Below, one piece after another: positions 26,257 to 35,258 of a DNA stretch of 64,000 nt. This DNA is from Enterococcus alcedinis. Lineage in GTDB: Bacteria; Bacillota; Bacilli; Lactobacillales; Enterococcaceae. Each line of letters starts with the position of its first letter. Within the stretch, counting starts at the first letter, position 1. The notes beneath the pieces are model-generated. The model was not told the DNA's origin. It ran no database searches and saw only the letters and a program-made list of their open reading frames with translations. The stretch covers positions 1 to 64,000 of the forward strand of contig NZ_BMDT01000006.1 in NCBI RefSeq assembly GCF_014635985.1, given 5' to 3'. A program made the position numbers and the translations under genes.

Positions 26257-27120
26257 ATGGATGTTCAAATGAGTTTTAAAGGGGTAGAATCGGGGATTTT
26301 ATACTTGGTCCCAACGCCTATCGGCAACTTAGAAGATATGACGTTTCGAAGTGTCCGAATATTAAAAGAAGTCGCATTAATCGCTAGTGAAGATACAAGA
26401 AACACACAGAAATTATTAAACCATTTTGAAATCACGACTCCACAACGCAGTTTTCACGAGCATAATTATAAAGAACGCATTCCTCAATTGATTGAATTGT
26501 TGCAATCAGGCTCATCGATTGCTCAAGTCAGTGATGCGGGTATGCCCTCGATTAGTGATCCCGGGCATGAATTGGTAGTGGCCTGTATTGAAGCGAAAGT
26601 TAAAGTGGTGGCATTGCCAGGACCGACTGCAGGTTTAACGGCATTAATTGCTTCTGGTTTAAGTCCGCAGCCCCATTACTTCCATGGTTTTTTACCACGC
26701 AAGAAAAAAGAACAACAAGAAGTTCTAGCGCAGTTTAAACAAGAAAAAGCGACGGTGATTTACTATGAATCACCGCATCGTATCCAAAAAACCGTCCAAG
26801 TCATGATGGACATTTTTGGTGAAACACGTCAAGCGGTTGTTTGTCGTGAATTAACGAAACTCCATGAAGAATACTTACGAGGCACGTTAGCAGAGTTGAA
26901 TGACTACTTGAAGGAACATACAATCAAAGGGGAATGTTGTCTAATGGTCGCAGGTTCAACAGAGAGCCCAGAAGAAATCATTGATAATCGTAGCTTGAAA
27001 GAGCAAGTCGAAGAGCTGATTGCTCAAGGACTAAAACCAAATGATAGTATTAAAGAAGTGGCGAAACGCAATCAATTAAAAAAACAAGTCGTCTACAATG
27101 AGTACCACGAGATTGCTTAA
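26257..27120 (+). CDS. rsmI: 16S rRNA (cytidine(1402)-2'-O)-methyltransferase RsmI
   Basis: 287-residue tetrapyrrole-methylase-fold enzyme. GILYLVPTPIGNLEDMTFR near residue 12, ASEDTRNT near 45, SDAGMPSISDPG near 92 and LPGPTAGLTALIASGL near 117 are the RsmI motifs. It methylates the ribose of C1402 at the decoding centre. ATG 26257 follows AAGAGGTGAAGAAA. A terminator stands 14 nt upstream, so expression needs read-through from yabA or regulation at that hairpin. Confidence 0.95.
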   Translation: MDVQMSFKGVESGILYLVPTPIGNLEDMTFRSVRILKEVALIASEDTRNTQKLLNHFEITTPQRSFHEHNYKERIPQLIELLQSGSSIAQVSDAGMPSISDPGHELVVACIEAKVKVVALPGPTAGLTALIASGLSPQPHYFHGFLPRKKKEQQEVLAQFKQEKATVIYYESPHRIQKTVQVMMDIFGETRQAVVCRELTKLHEEYLRGTLAELNDYLKEHTIKGECCLMVAGSTESPEEIIDNRSLKEQVEELIAQGLKPNDSIKEVAKRNQLKKQVVYNEYHEIA

Positions 27121-27125
27121 AACCA

Positions 27126-27162
27126 ACGACTAGAGGATTTTTGTCTTCTAGTCGATTTTTTG
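27126..27162 (+). terminator. Terminator after rsmI
   Basis: ACGACTAGAGGA/TCTTCTAGTCG with a T-run. Confidence 0.8.
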
Positions 27163-27201
27163 ATTTTTAATAAAGATTGGCAGTGAAAGGTGTGTCATAA
27201 A

Positions 27202-27618
27202 ATGTTTTTTAAACGAACAAATAAATACCAAGGGGTGGCGGTCTTATCGGAGCAAAGAGAATACATATCCGAACCGGAGAAGATTCGCCAGGCGTTAAAA
27301 CAAACAGGGAATTATGGTTTTGACCTTTACGATGACCGAGAAAAAATCGGTTTTATTTTGTTACGGCAGTTCTCAGAAAAAGGATTTTTTTTATGGGATT
27401 TTATCATTGATCAAAAACATCAAAATAAAGGTTATGGGACAATCTTCTTAGGGGAATTAATGCCCTTTTTAGAGAGTGAATTTGGCGCTCAACTTTTGAC
27501 GACAACATACATTGAAGGCAATCATCATGCACAGTATTTGTATGAAAAAACAGGGTTTGTTGAAATGGATCGTGTGCAAGTTGATACTGTTTGGGAAGTA
27601 AACTTGAAAAAAGAGTGA
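27202..27618 (+). CDS. GNAT-family N-acetyltransferase
   Basis: 138 residues with the GNAT acetyl-CoA loop QNKGYGTIFLGELM near residue 74 (Q/RxxGxG/A) and the C-terminal ARYLYEKTGF-like segment AQYLYEKTGFVEMDR. Substrate unknown. ATG 27202 follows AAAGGTGTGTCATAAA. It stands alone between the rsmI terminator and dinB. Confidence 0.8.
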   Translation: MFFKRTNKYQGVAVLSEQREYISEPEKIRQALKQTGNYGFDLYDDREKIGFILLRQFSEKGFFLWDFIIDQKHQNKGYGTIFLGELMPFLESEFGAQLLTTTYIEGNHHAQYLYEKTGFVEMDRVQVDTVWEVNLKKE

Positions 27619-27643
27619 TCATTGTCTAAGGGGCAACCATCAC

Positions 27644-27673
27644 TTGCATGAGAACGTTTGTTTGTATTATAAT
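27644..27673 (+). promoter_or_regulatory. dinB promoter with SOS-like (LexA) box
   Basis: TTGCAT (27644-27649), 18-bp spacer, TATAAT (27668-27673). The spacer contains AGAACGTTTGTTTG (27651-27664), a match to the Gram-positive LexA pattern CGAACN4GTTYG at GAAC-N4-GTT. Its place over the promoter of an SOS polymerase supports it. Confidence 0.55.
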
Positions 27674-27691
27674 TAGGGTGAGGTGAGGCGG

Positions 27692-28801
27692 ATGGAGTTA
27701 ACATTTCCTTTGAAAAATGATTTATCACGTAAAATTATTCATATCGATATGGACGCTTTTTTTGCCTCGGTGGAAGAAAGAGACAATCCAGAACTGGCGA
27801 CGAAACCATTGGTGATTGCGAGGCATCCGAATGATACAAAGGGGCGTGGTGTCGTAACCACAGCCAACTATTTGGCACGTCAATACGGCATCCATTCAGC
27901 GATGAGTGCGCAAAAAGCGTATGAACTTTGTCCGCATGCGGTATTTATTCCGGGAAGTTATGAAAAGTATCGGACGATTTCAGATGCCGTCCGTCAAATA
28001 TTTTTACGATATACCGACTTAATTGAGCCGGTTTCAATTGATGAAGCCTATCTTGATGTGACGAATAATAAAATCAACAGTAGATCGGCGATTAAAGTCG
28101 CCAAGTTGATTCAGCAAGATATTTGGCGTGAATTACATTTAACGTGTTCAGCAGGCGTCAGCTACAATAAATTTTTAGCTAAACTGGCTTCCGATTTTCA
28201 AAAACCAAGAGGCTTAACGGTCGTTACACCAGAAGATGCCCATGATTTTTTGATGGTTTTACCGATTGAAGAATTTTATGGCATCGGTAAAAAAACGGTA
28301 CCGATTATGCATGAATTAGGTATCTTTACAGGAAAAGATTTGTACGAGATGAAAGAGATGGATTTGATTCGTCGTTTTGGCAAACGCGGCTATTCGCTTT
28401 ACCGCAAAGTGCGAGGCATTCATAATGCACCGGTTGTGACGACACGTGAACGCAAATCAATTGGAAAAGAACATACTTACGGTAGCCCTTTAGTGACGGA
28501 AGATGAAGTTCTACGACAATTACGCCAGTTGTCAGAAGAAGTCGAACAAGCACTAGCAAGGCATCAGAAACACGGAAAAACGATTGTGTTGAAAGTTCGT
28601 TATGATGACTTTCAAACGATAACTAAACGGGTGACACTGAGAGATTACATTCGTTACAAAGAAGACATTTTTTCGCAGAGTACACTGATTTGGGAAAATT
28701 TAGCTAGCTCAGATAAAGGGATTCGTTTATTAGGCATCACGTTGACCAATCTTGATCCAGTGACATTTGAGAACATCGTCTTACCATTATGGGAAAAATA
28801 A
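27692..28801 (+). CDS. dinB: DNA polymerase IV
   Basis: 369-residue Y-family polymerase. IIHIDMDAFFASVEERDNPEL near residue 12 (metal-binding D-x-D), VVTTANYLARQYGIHSAMS, SIDEAYLDVT near 110 (catalytic D-E) and the HhH region YGIGKKTVPIMHELGI near 193. The C-terminal little-finger domain is complete; no beta-clamp motif was clear beyond the final LPLWEK. It performs translesion synthesis. ATG 27692 follows GGTGAGGTGAGGCGG. Confidence 0.94.
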   Translation: MELTFPLKNDLSRKIIHIDMDAFFASVEERDNPELATKPLVIARHPNDTKGRGVVTTANYLARQYGIHSAMSAQKAYELCPHAVFIPGSYEKYRTISDAVRQIFLRYTDLIEPVSIDEAYLDVTNNKINSRSAIKVAKLIQQDIWRELHLTCSAGVSYNKFLAKLASDFQKPRGLTVVTPEDAHDFLMVLPIEEFYGIGKKTVPIMHELGIFTGKDLYEMKEMDLIRRFGKRGYSLYRKVRGIHNAPVVTTRERKSIGKEHTYGSPLVTEDEVLRQLRQLSEEVEQALARHQKHGKTIVLKVRYDDFQTITKRVTLRDYIRYKEDIFSQSTLIWENLASSDKGIRLLGITLTNLDPVTFENIVLPLWEK

Positions 28802-28825
28802 CTAACGAAGGGGTGCGTTTTATTC

Positions 28826-29389
28826 ATGAAAAAAGCGATTTTTTGGGATTTATTAGGGACCTTAGGCGGGGATAGTCGTACGTTGATTAACCAAGAATTT
28901 ACTTTTTTTGAAGAGGCGATTCCAGCGCTTAAGAAAGCAACGACTCACGGTTATTTGAATATTATTGTAACGAATCAAAGCCATATTGGACACGGTCGCA
29001 TAACGATTGAAGAATATGAACGGGCCTTAAGTCAGTTACTCCAGCAATTAGCCGATAACGGCGTCCAAATAACCGATGTTTATACTTGTCCACACACAAG
29101 GCAAGAAGCGTGTATTTGCAAAAAACCAAAGCCTTTTTTAGTCAAAGAGGCACTAAAAAAATATGAATTAGAGTCATCTCAATGTTATATCATTGGTGAT
29201 TCTGGCACGAATGATGTCATGTTAGCGCATCAACTTCAACTGAAGAGTATTTTAGTCTTAACCGGAGAAGGGATTCGTAGTTTAACCGATCAAAGAAACG
29301 CTTGGTCTGAAACAAGTCCAACCCACATTGCAGAAAACAGTTTGGATGCTATCAACAAAATCATTGGTTTTCAAATCATCGAGCAGTAA
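28826..29389 (+). CDS. HAD-superfamily (IIIA-type) hydrolase-like protein
   Basis: 187 residues, HAD-IIIA layout similar to histidinol/heptose-bisphosphate phosphatases: KAIFWDLLGTLGG near residue 3, IIVTNQSHIGHGRIT near 46, a CPHTRQEACICKKPKP loop near 88, and IIGDSGTNDVMLAHQL near 130. Motif I is normally DxDGT; here it reads DLLGT, so the second aspartate (general acid/base) is replaced by Leu. Activity may be lost or changed. Substrate unknown. It follows dinB by 24 nt and is probably co-transcribed. Confidence 0.75.
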   Translation: MKKAIFWDLLGTLGGDSRTLINQEFTFFEEAIPALKKATTHGYLNIIVTNQSHIGHGRITIEEYERALSQLLQQLADNGVQITDVYTCPHTRQEACICKKPKPFLVKEALKKYELESSQCYIIGDSGTNDVMLAHQLQLKSILVLTGEGIRSLTDQRNAWSETSPTHIAENSLDAINKIIGFQIIEQ

Positions 29390-29396
29390 AGAATAC

Positions 29397-29439
29397 AAAA
29401 AAACCGTTACGAAATCAATTGATTTTGTAACGGTTTTTT
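29397..29439. terminator. Bidirectional terminator
   Basis: AAAAAACCGTTACGAAATCA/TGATTTTGTAACGGTTTTTT around a short loop, between converging genes. Confidence 0.85.
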
Positions 29440-29442
29440 AGA

Positions 29443-30045
29443 TTAAATTGATTTTTTTATTTGCTCGAATTGGTGTTCACCATCGACACATTTATCCCAA
29501 ATCACAGCTTGCTTTGCAGCCAGTGATTTTTTGACATCAATAATGCGTTGATTGCTACTCCCGCGAAATTGTAAGTTTAAGTTCTTTTTCGTGAGTTCAA
29601 AGCGACCATCAACTAAAATGTCAATTTTACTTAACAGTTCGAGTTTGTCATCTGTCTCTAAGAGTAATTCTTCGAAGGTATAACCTGACCAACTCCAAAT
29701 ATCTTTTGTCTCACCAAAGGTTGCTTTAACTTGATCAACGACACGTAAACAAACGTCAGTATTTAGGAAAGGTTCACCGCCTAGTAAGGTCAAGCCTTGA
29801 ACGGAAGGGTGGGCCAGGTCCTCAAGAATTTGTTCCTCAAGTTCTTTGGAATAGGGTATACCGTAGCGAAAATTTTGTATCGCCTTATTAAAGCAGCCTT
29901 CGCAAGCGAAAAGACAGCCGCTGACATACAGGCTGTTGCGAACCCCTTCACCATCAACAAAATTAAAAGCTTTATAATCAGCAACATGATTTTGACTGTA
30001 GTCTTTGGCCGACCATTCTTTTGGTTTTGGATTTCTCACTTGCAA
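29443..30045 (-). CDS. nrdG: Anaerobic ribonucleotide reductase activating protein
   Basis: 200-residue radical-SAM activase. GEGVRNSLYVSGCLFACEGC near residue 33 has the CxxxCxxC cluster motif, and LTLLGGEPFLN near 85 the SAM-binding GGE. It makes the glycyl radical on NrdD. It starts 9 nt after the nrdD stop in the same operon and implies anaerobic growth. Confidence 0.95.
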   Translation of the reverse strand: MQVRNPKPKEWSAKDYSQNHVADYKAFNFVDGEGVRNSLYVSGCLFACEGCFNKAIQNFRYGIPYSKELEEQILEDLAHPSVQGLTLLGGEPFLNTDVCLRVVDQVKATFGETKDIWSWSGYTFEELLLETDDKLELLSKIDILVDGRFELTKKNLNLQFRGSSNQRIIDVKKSLAAKQAVIWDKCVDGEHQFEQIKKSI

Positions 30046-30054
30046 TTCGCTCCT

Positions 30055-32247
30055 TTATTTCATGTGTTTGACACGGGCTGAAATTTCTTTGTGACGACCG
30101 TGAACCATTGGACGCGCTTGTGGATTACCTAGATAGCCACATGTCCGTTTCACGACATCACATGTTTTTGGATCGTTATTGCCACATTGTGGGCATTGGA
30201 ATCCTCGTTCGGTTGGATTAAAATCCCCTTCGTAACCACATTCATAGCAGTGATCGATTGGTGTGTTGGTACCCAGATAACCCACACGGTCATAAGAATA
30301 ATCCCAGACAGCTTCTAGGGCTTTTGGATTTTGTTGCAAGACAGGGTATTCACAGTAATGAATGAACCCGCCTGAACAATATTTTGGATAATCTTTTTCA
30401 AAGTCGAGCTTCTCAAAAGGTGTCGGATTTTTACGTACATCATAGTGGAAACTATTTGTGTAGTAATCTTTGTCGGTAATATTTTCAACGATGCCAAATT
30501 TTTCTGTATCTAAACGACAGAAGCGATCGGTTAAACTTTCACTTGGTGTCGAGTAGACGCTAAAATGATAACCATATTCATCGGACCAATCATCAACGTG
30601 AGCTTTTAAAGTTTTTAAAATCGTAAATGTAAATTCTTTGGCGTCGGTATTTTTTTCCCATTCACCACCAAAGAAAGAGGCAGCGACTTCATAAAGTCCG
30701 ATATAACCTAAAGAAACAGTTGCGCGACGCTTGTTAAAGAGTTGATCGACCTCTTCATTGCGTTTCAAACGTTCGCCAAAGGCACCATACATATATAGAA
30801 TCGGCGCATTGGCAGGACTGGCTTCTTTACAACGGTTAATGCGATAAATCAATGCGTCTTTGACGATGCTTAAACGTTCTTCTAAGAGACTCCAGAAACG
30901 ATCGGCATTCCCGTTCGCTTCAAGTGCAACACGTGGTAAGTTCAATGTAACAACACCTAGATTCATGCGTCCAACGTTTACTTCTTGATCATTTTCGTCT
31001 TTCCAACCTTGTAAAAATGAACGACAACCCATTGGAACTTTAAAGCTACCGGTTAATTCAACGATTTTATCGTAATTTAGCACGTCTGGATACATCCGTT
31101 TTGTGGCACACTCTAAAGCCAATTGCTTAATATCATAGTTTGGATCTGTCGGATTGGCATTGACACCACGTTTCATTGAGAAAATCAATTTAGGGAAAAT
31201 CGCCGTACGACCTTCTTTACCTAAGCCTTTGATGCGGTTTTGTAAAATCGCTCGTTGAATTTCACGCTCAAACCAGTTGGTTCCTAAACCAAAACCAAGC
31301 GAAGTAAAAGGGGTTTGTCCATTTGACGTGAAAAGGGTATTAATTTCATACTCTAAACTTTGCATCGCATCGTAAATGTTTTTACGAGTCTGCTTGTAAG
31401 CATAGTCTTCTTGACGTTCCGCGCCATCAATCCACTCTTTGGCATCGGCTAAATGTTTTTCGAAGTTTAATTTGGCAAAAGGTGCTAATAATTCATCGAT
31501 TCGATCAGCAGAGCAGCCACCATATTGACTCGAGGCAACGTTAGCGATGATTTGTGAAATTTGAGCAGTTGCTGTTTGAATCGATTTTGGTGATTCGACA
31601 TCCGCGTTCCCAATTTTAAAACCATTATTTAACATACTATTAAAATCAATTAAGCAACAATTTGTCATTGGTGCATAAGGATGATAATCCAAATCATGAT
31701 AATGGATATCTCCCTTTTGATGGGCATTTGCTACGTGCGGAGGTAACATTTTTAAGCCAATTGACTTCCCAACAATTCCAGCGGTTAAATCACGTTGAGT
31801 ATTGAAAACGTCACTGTCTTTATTGGCATTTTCGTTAATTATTTGTTGATCTTTGCTCATTAATTTTTCGATTGTAAAATTAATATCGGTGGCTTTGCTA
31901 CGTTCAAAGTCACGACGAGTCCGGTAATGAATATAGTGTTCTGCTAGAGCATATTCACCGTTTTCTAGTAAAATATGTTCAACAATATTTTGAATTTCAT
32001 AAATTTTAATATTTTCGGTAAAACGAGTGGCAATTTCTAAATCAACTTTTTCCACAACTTTTAAAATTTGTTCATGATCAAGTGGCGATAAATCACCAGA
32101 AATTTGCTGTTTGGCTTTGACAAGTGCATCGTAAATTTTTTGGTCATCAAAATCAACTGAGCGGCCATCACGCTTGATAATTTTCATACTTGCTAGACTT
32201 GGATAGAGTGAAATAATTTGCTCACTCTTTCTCTTTGTGTTCATCAT
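30055..32247 (-). CDS. nrdD: Anaerobic ribonucleoside-triphosphate reductase
   Basis: 730 residues. An N-terminal ATP-cone (IIKRDGRSVDFDDQKIYDAL near residue 20), the ten-stranded barrel (TNCCLIDFNSMLNNGFKIGN near 200), and a C-terminal zinc site (CYECG...CPQCGNN) followed by the glycyl-radical segment RTCGYLGNP. It reduces NTPs without oxygen. The start at 32247 follows AAGGAGTTGGTAAGA. Two NrdR boxes lie upstream. Confidence 0.96.
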   Translation of the reverse strand: MMNTKRKSEQIISLYPSLASMKIIKRDGRSVDFDDQKIYDALVKAKQQISGDLSPLDHEQILKVVEKVDLEIATRFTENIKIYEIQNIVEHILLENGEYALAEHYIHYRTRRDFERSKATDINFTIEKLMSKDQQIINENANKDSDVFNTQRDLTAGIVGKSIGLKMLPPHVANAHQKGDIHYHDLDYHPYAPMTNCCLIDFNSMLNNGFKIGNADVESPKSIQTATAQISQIIANVASSQYGGCSADRIDELLAPFAKLNFEKHLADAKEWIDGAERQEDYAYKQTRKNIYDAMQSLEYEINTLFTSNGQTPFTSLGFGLGTNWFEREIQRAILQNRIKGLGKEGRTAIFPKLIFSMKRGVNANPTDPNYDIKQLALECATKRMYPDVLNYDKIVELTGSFKVPMGCRSFLQGWKDENDQEVNVGRMNLGVVTLNLPRVALEANGNADRFWSLLEERLSIVKDALIYRINRCKEASPANAPILYMYGAFGERLKRNEEVDQLFNKRRATVSLGYIGLYEVAASFFGGEWEKNTDAKEFTFTILKTLKAHVDDWSDEYGYHFSVYSTPSESLTDRFCRLDTEKFGIVENITDKDYYTNSFHYDVRKNPTPFEKLDFEKDYPKYCSGGFIHYCEYPVLQQNPKALEAVWDYSYDRVGYLGTNTPIDHCYECGYEGDFNPTERGFQCPQCGNNDPKTCDVVKRTCGYLGNPQARPMVHGRHKEISARVKHMK

Positions 32248-32305
32248 TCTTACCAACTCCTTAAATAGTTCTTATTTATCATATGCTAAAATCAAGTGAT
32301 AATCA

Positions 32306-32319
32306 ACTATATATAGTGT
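32306..32319 (-). promoter_or_regulatory. NrdR box, proximal
   Basis: ACTATATATAGTGT, close to the NrdR consensus ACACWATATATWGTGT. NrdR represses ribonucleotide reductase genes. Confidence 0.75.
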
Positions 32320-32347
32320 CTTTTTTCAGTCTTTTAAAAAACTAGAT

Positions 32348-32361
32348 ACCACATATAGTGT
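32348..32361 (-). promoter_or_regulatory. NrdR box, distal
   Basis: ACCACATATAGTGT, 42 bp from the proximal box, which is four helical turns, as is usual for paired NrdR sites. Confidence 0.75.
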
Positions 32362-32536
32362 TTATTCATTTGTGTGAAATTATAAAAGTCAATGAAAATA
32401 AGGTTTCGTTGTCGTTTTCAATTGCACAAAGTGAATAAAAAAAGCTTGTGATGAATAATTTAAATAAGAATGTCCAAATTGTCAGAAAGTAATGCTATAA
32501 TAAAGCGTATCCAAAAATAAAGGAGTGTCAAAACGC

Positions 32537-33625
32537 ATGTTAGAAAAAAAAGACGAACAACTATTAATTGACTTAACTTCCGCCCGTGGCGTACCAGGAA
32601 ATGAGGAAGAAGTTCGCGAAGTATTTAAAACATATGCGAAAGATTTCGCAGAAGATATTTTTTTTGACGGACTAGGTAGTGTCATTGCCAAACATTCTGG
32701 AGTCAATGGTGGCGGGCCAAAAATCTTCGTTTCAGGTCATATGGACGAAGTTGGTTTTATGGTTACAAAAATTAGCGAAAAAGGTTTTATCGAATTCCAA
32801 ACGCTTGGCGGTTGGTGGGGACAAGTCATGTTGGCTCAACAAGTTGAAATTAAAACACAAGCTGGAAAAATTATCCACGGTGTGATTGGATCAAAACCTC
32901 CACATGTTTTAACACCAGATGCGCGTACAAAACCATATGATGTGAAAGACATGTTTATCGATATCGGTGCAACAAGCGAAGACGAAGCAAAAGGTTGGGG
33001 CATTCGTCCGGGCGATATGATTACGCCATATATTGAATACAAACGTATGAACGATAGTAAATTCTTATTAGCTAAAGCGTGGGATAACCGTGTAGGAACC
33101 GCTGTTTCATTACGCGTGTTAGAAAACTTAGCGAAAGAAGGACACGATAACTGCTTATTTGCAGGAAGTAGTGTGATGGAAGAAGTTGGTTTACGTGGGG
33201 CGCGTACGAGCACTCATTTAGTTAATCCAGATATTGCGATTGCTTTAGACACAGGGACTGCCGGAGATACACCGGGCATGACACCTAAAGAAGCCGATTC
33301 TGTCTTAGGTAAAGGGCCACAAGTTTTAATTTTTGATGCTTCAATGATTCCACACAAAAAATTATTAAACTTTGTCATTGGTGTTGCTGAAGAAATGGAA
33401 ATCCCATTCCAATACACTGTGATTGCAGGTGGTGGAACCGATGGTGGTGCGATGCATCAAACACGTAATGGTGTCCCATCGATTGCGATTACCGTTCCGG
33501 TTCGTTACTTACACTCACATACTTCTGTGATTCATGAAGATGACTATTTAAATACCGTAAAATTAGTAACCGAAGTTGTTCGTCGTCTAGATGATGCCGC
33601 GGTGAAAGAGATTTTAAGTTACTAA
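32537..33625 (+). CDS. pepA: M42-family glutamyl aminopeptidase
   Basis: 362-residue co-catalytic metallopeptidase. Metal and catalytic residues are in VSGHMDEVGFMV near residue 64, AKAWDNRVGTAVSL near 178, SSVMEEVGLRGA near 211 and ALDTGTAGDTPG near 236, with GGGTDGGAMHQTRNG near 300 and HSHTSV near 320. The type is the PepA/YsdC group of lactic bacteria, which removes N-terminal Glu/Asp from peptides. ATG 32537 follows AAAGGAGTGTCAAAACGC. Confidence 0.92.
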   Translation: MLEKKDEQLLIDLTSARGVPGNEEEVREVFKTYAKDFAEDIFFDGLGSVIAKHSGVNGGGPKIFVSGHMDEVGFMVTKISEKGFIEFQTLGGWWGQVMLAQQVEIKTQAGKIIHGVIGSKPPHVLTPDARTKPYDVKDMFIDIGATSEDEAKGWGIRPGDMITPYIEYKRMNDSKFLLAKAWDNRVGTAVSLRVLENLAKEGHDNCLFAGSSVMEEVGLRGARTSTHLVNPDIAIALDTGTAGDTPGMTPKEADSVLGKGPQVLIFDASMIPHKKLLNFVIGVAEEMEIPFQYTVIAGGGTDGGAMHQTRNGVPSIAITVPVRYLHSHTSVIHEDDYLNTVKLVTEVVRRLDDAAVKEILSY

Positions 33626-33640
33626 GAGCGATGATAGATA

Positions 33641-33680
33641 AAATAAGAGGTACCCATTCTTGGGGTACCTCTTATTTTTA
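33641..33680. terminator. Bidirectional terminator
   Basis: AAATAAGAGGTACCC/GGGGTACCTCTTATTT around a short loop. Confidence 0.85.
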
Positions 33681-33683
33681 TTT

Positions 33684-34601
33684 TCAGATGACTTGCTTCG
33701 AAGATGACAGCCGATTTTGTTTAAAATAACGATAATAGTCGAAACTAAGTACACAGGTAACATAGATCGGGACACTAATTAGTAGAATCAGCAAAAGGTC
33801 CCGCATTGCAAATAAGGAAGCAAAATGGACACCTTTAATACACAAGGTTGAAAGCACGTAAGACAAAGGTGCGAAGAATAAGTAACGGATCACGGTTTGT
33901 ATTTTTTTCGTTTTTCGTGTAACTAGGATGAATAGAAAGAGTATGGCCGATAGTGTCGCTGTGATCAGGAAATAGTATGTCAGAAAGAATCGAGGCAACG
34001 TTACGATACCACCATTGTCAATCATTTTTTCACCAAAGAGTAAGACATCGTTTATTTGATTTTCGGAAACATAATAGACGGAAGTGACCGGTTCGTCATT
34101 TGGATTTAAAACAATGGTCTTTGTTGCTTGTTTATTCAACAATTGGCTTCCCAAAGTACGCCAAGCGGTGACCGAATAAATCGCCCCCTTTTTATTTTCC
34201 ACAAGGGATTGATCGATTTGAAAACCCGAAACGTTCTCACTGAAATGTACCAGAATCTCACCATTTTCTTGTTCTGTAATCGATACGATGGTGTCAGAAT
34301 AGGGAATCGGACGAGGTTTTGTCAGAACGTTGATAATGACAATCGAACAAATAAACGCTAGCATCGTAGCAAATAAAACGGTAGTTAATTTGTTTTTCAT
34401 GAGTGTTGCTTTTACTTTTTTTAGTCCGTAACTATTGATATCCATAGGAATAGCCTCGCTGATTGTCATTTCGTCTAATTCGTTTTGACAAGACCGACAC
34501 GTTTGAAGGTGCTCTTCTACGAGTGTTTTGGTTTCTGGACTGACAATCTCTTCTTTATATAACGGTAAAAGATCTTGAATGATCGAACAGTTAGTCTTCA
34601 T
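33684..34601 (-). CDS. Anti-sigma factor with internal start
   Basis: 305 residues if translated from the internal ATG at 34601, which has GGAG eight bases upstream. Zinc-finger part: H and CRSC near residue 30-38 of this product, with LLPLYKEEIVSPETKTLVEEHL before it. One membrane span near residue 68-90 and a cluster of spans in the last ~120 residues; an extracytoplasmic domain lies between. It should sequester its cognate sigma factor at the membrane until a signal arrives. Confidence 0.65.
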   Translation of the reverse strand: MKTNCSIIQDLLPLYKEEIVSPETKTLVEEHLQTCRSCQNELDEMTISEAIPMDINSYGLKKVKATLMKNKLTTVLFATMLAFICSIVIINVLTKPRPIPYSDTIVSITEQENGEILVHFSENVSGFQIDQSLVENKKGAIYSVTAWRTLGSQLLNKQATKTIVLNPNDEPVTSVYYVSENQINDVLLFGEKMIDNGGIVTLPRFFLTYYFLITATLSAILFLFILVTRKTKKIQTVIRYLFFAPLSYVLSTLCIKGVHFASLFAMRDLLLILLISVPIYVTCVLSFDYYRYFKQNRLSSSKQVI

Positions 34602-35081
34602 TTTCAATTCTCCATTCCTCTTTGATTTTTTTCGTGCTCGATGGTAGGTCACACAAGCCCAGTTTTCACTTTTTTGGAAAAGAGCCCCAATTTGTTTGAA
34701 ACTTAGTTCGCTAAAAATCCGAAGTGAAAAGACCTCTTTGTAGGGCTCGTTCAAAGCGTGAATCAATTGATGAATTTTCATAGATGTTTCTTTTTCTTGC
34801 ATCGAACGTTCGATGTTTAGCGTATCGATTTTTTCGGGCAATTCATCAACGAGGATCATTTTGTTATTTTTGCGTAAATAAGAAAAATAGCTATTTTTGG
34901 CAATTTGGCATAACCACACAGGAATGTCACAGGTTCCGTTAAAAGTATCAATTGATTGCATGGCTTTGATAAATGTTTCTGAAGTAATCTCCTCAGCTAT
35001 TTGCTCGTTGTAGGCTAAACTTTTGACGTATAAATAGACCGCACGGAAATAAGTATGATATATTTCTTCAAAATCATTCAC
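33684..35081 (-). CDS. ECF sigma factor fused in frame to zinc-finger anti-sigma factor
   Basis: 465-residue reading frame. Residues 1-~155 are an ECF sigma factor (region 2: YLYVKSLAYNEQIAEEITSETFIK; region 4: YKEVFSLRIFSELSFKQIGALF). From residue 161 it is an anti-sigma factor (MKTNCSIIQDLLPLYKEE, HLQTCRSC zinc motif, several membrane spans). These are normally two overlapping genes. At the junction an A7 run (T7 at 34626-34632 on the plus strand) with one more A would give the sigma factor a natural end, KKIKEEWRIENED and stop, overlapping the anti-sigma ATG at 34601. Fusion is therefore probably a frameshift, sequencing error or slippage site. Confidence 0.75.
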   Translation of the reverse strand: MNDFEEIYHTYFRAVYLYVKSLAYNEQIAEEITSETFIKAMQSIDTFNGTCDIPVWLCQIAKNSYFSYLRKNNKMILVDELPEKIDTLNIERSMQEKETSMKIHQLIHALNEPYKEVFSLRIFSELSFKQIGALFQKSENWACVTYHRARKKSKRNGELKMKTNCSIIQDLLPLYKEEIVSPETKTLVEEHLQTCRSCQNELDEMTISEAIPMDINSYGLKKVKATLMKNKLTTVLFATMLAFICSIVIINVLTKPRPIPYSDTIVSITEQENGEILVHFSENVSGFQIDQSLVENKKGAIYSVTAWRTLGSQLLNKQATKTIVLNPNDEPVTSVYYVSENQINDVLLFGEKMIDNGGIVTLPRFFLTYYFLITATLSAILFLFILVTRKTKKIQTVIRYLFFAPLSYVLSTLCIKGVHFASLFAMRDLLLILLISVPIYVTCVLSFDYYRYFKQNRLSSSKQVI

Positions 35082-35258
35082 AGCTTCACCTCCCTTTACT
35101 TATAAGACGCACATAAGCGAATAATCTGACAAGAATCTTGAATTTTTCTTTTTTTGATGGCTATTTTAAGCATAGCCATATGATAAGATAGAGTCAAACG
35201 ATTGTTATTTTTTTCATTTTTAGAAAAATATGATACGCTATCTTTGGAGGTGGAATCA

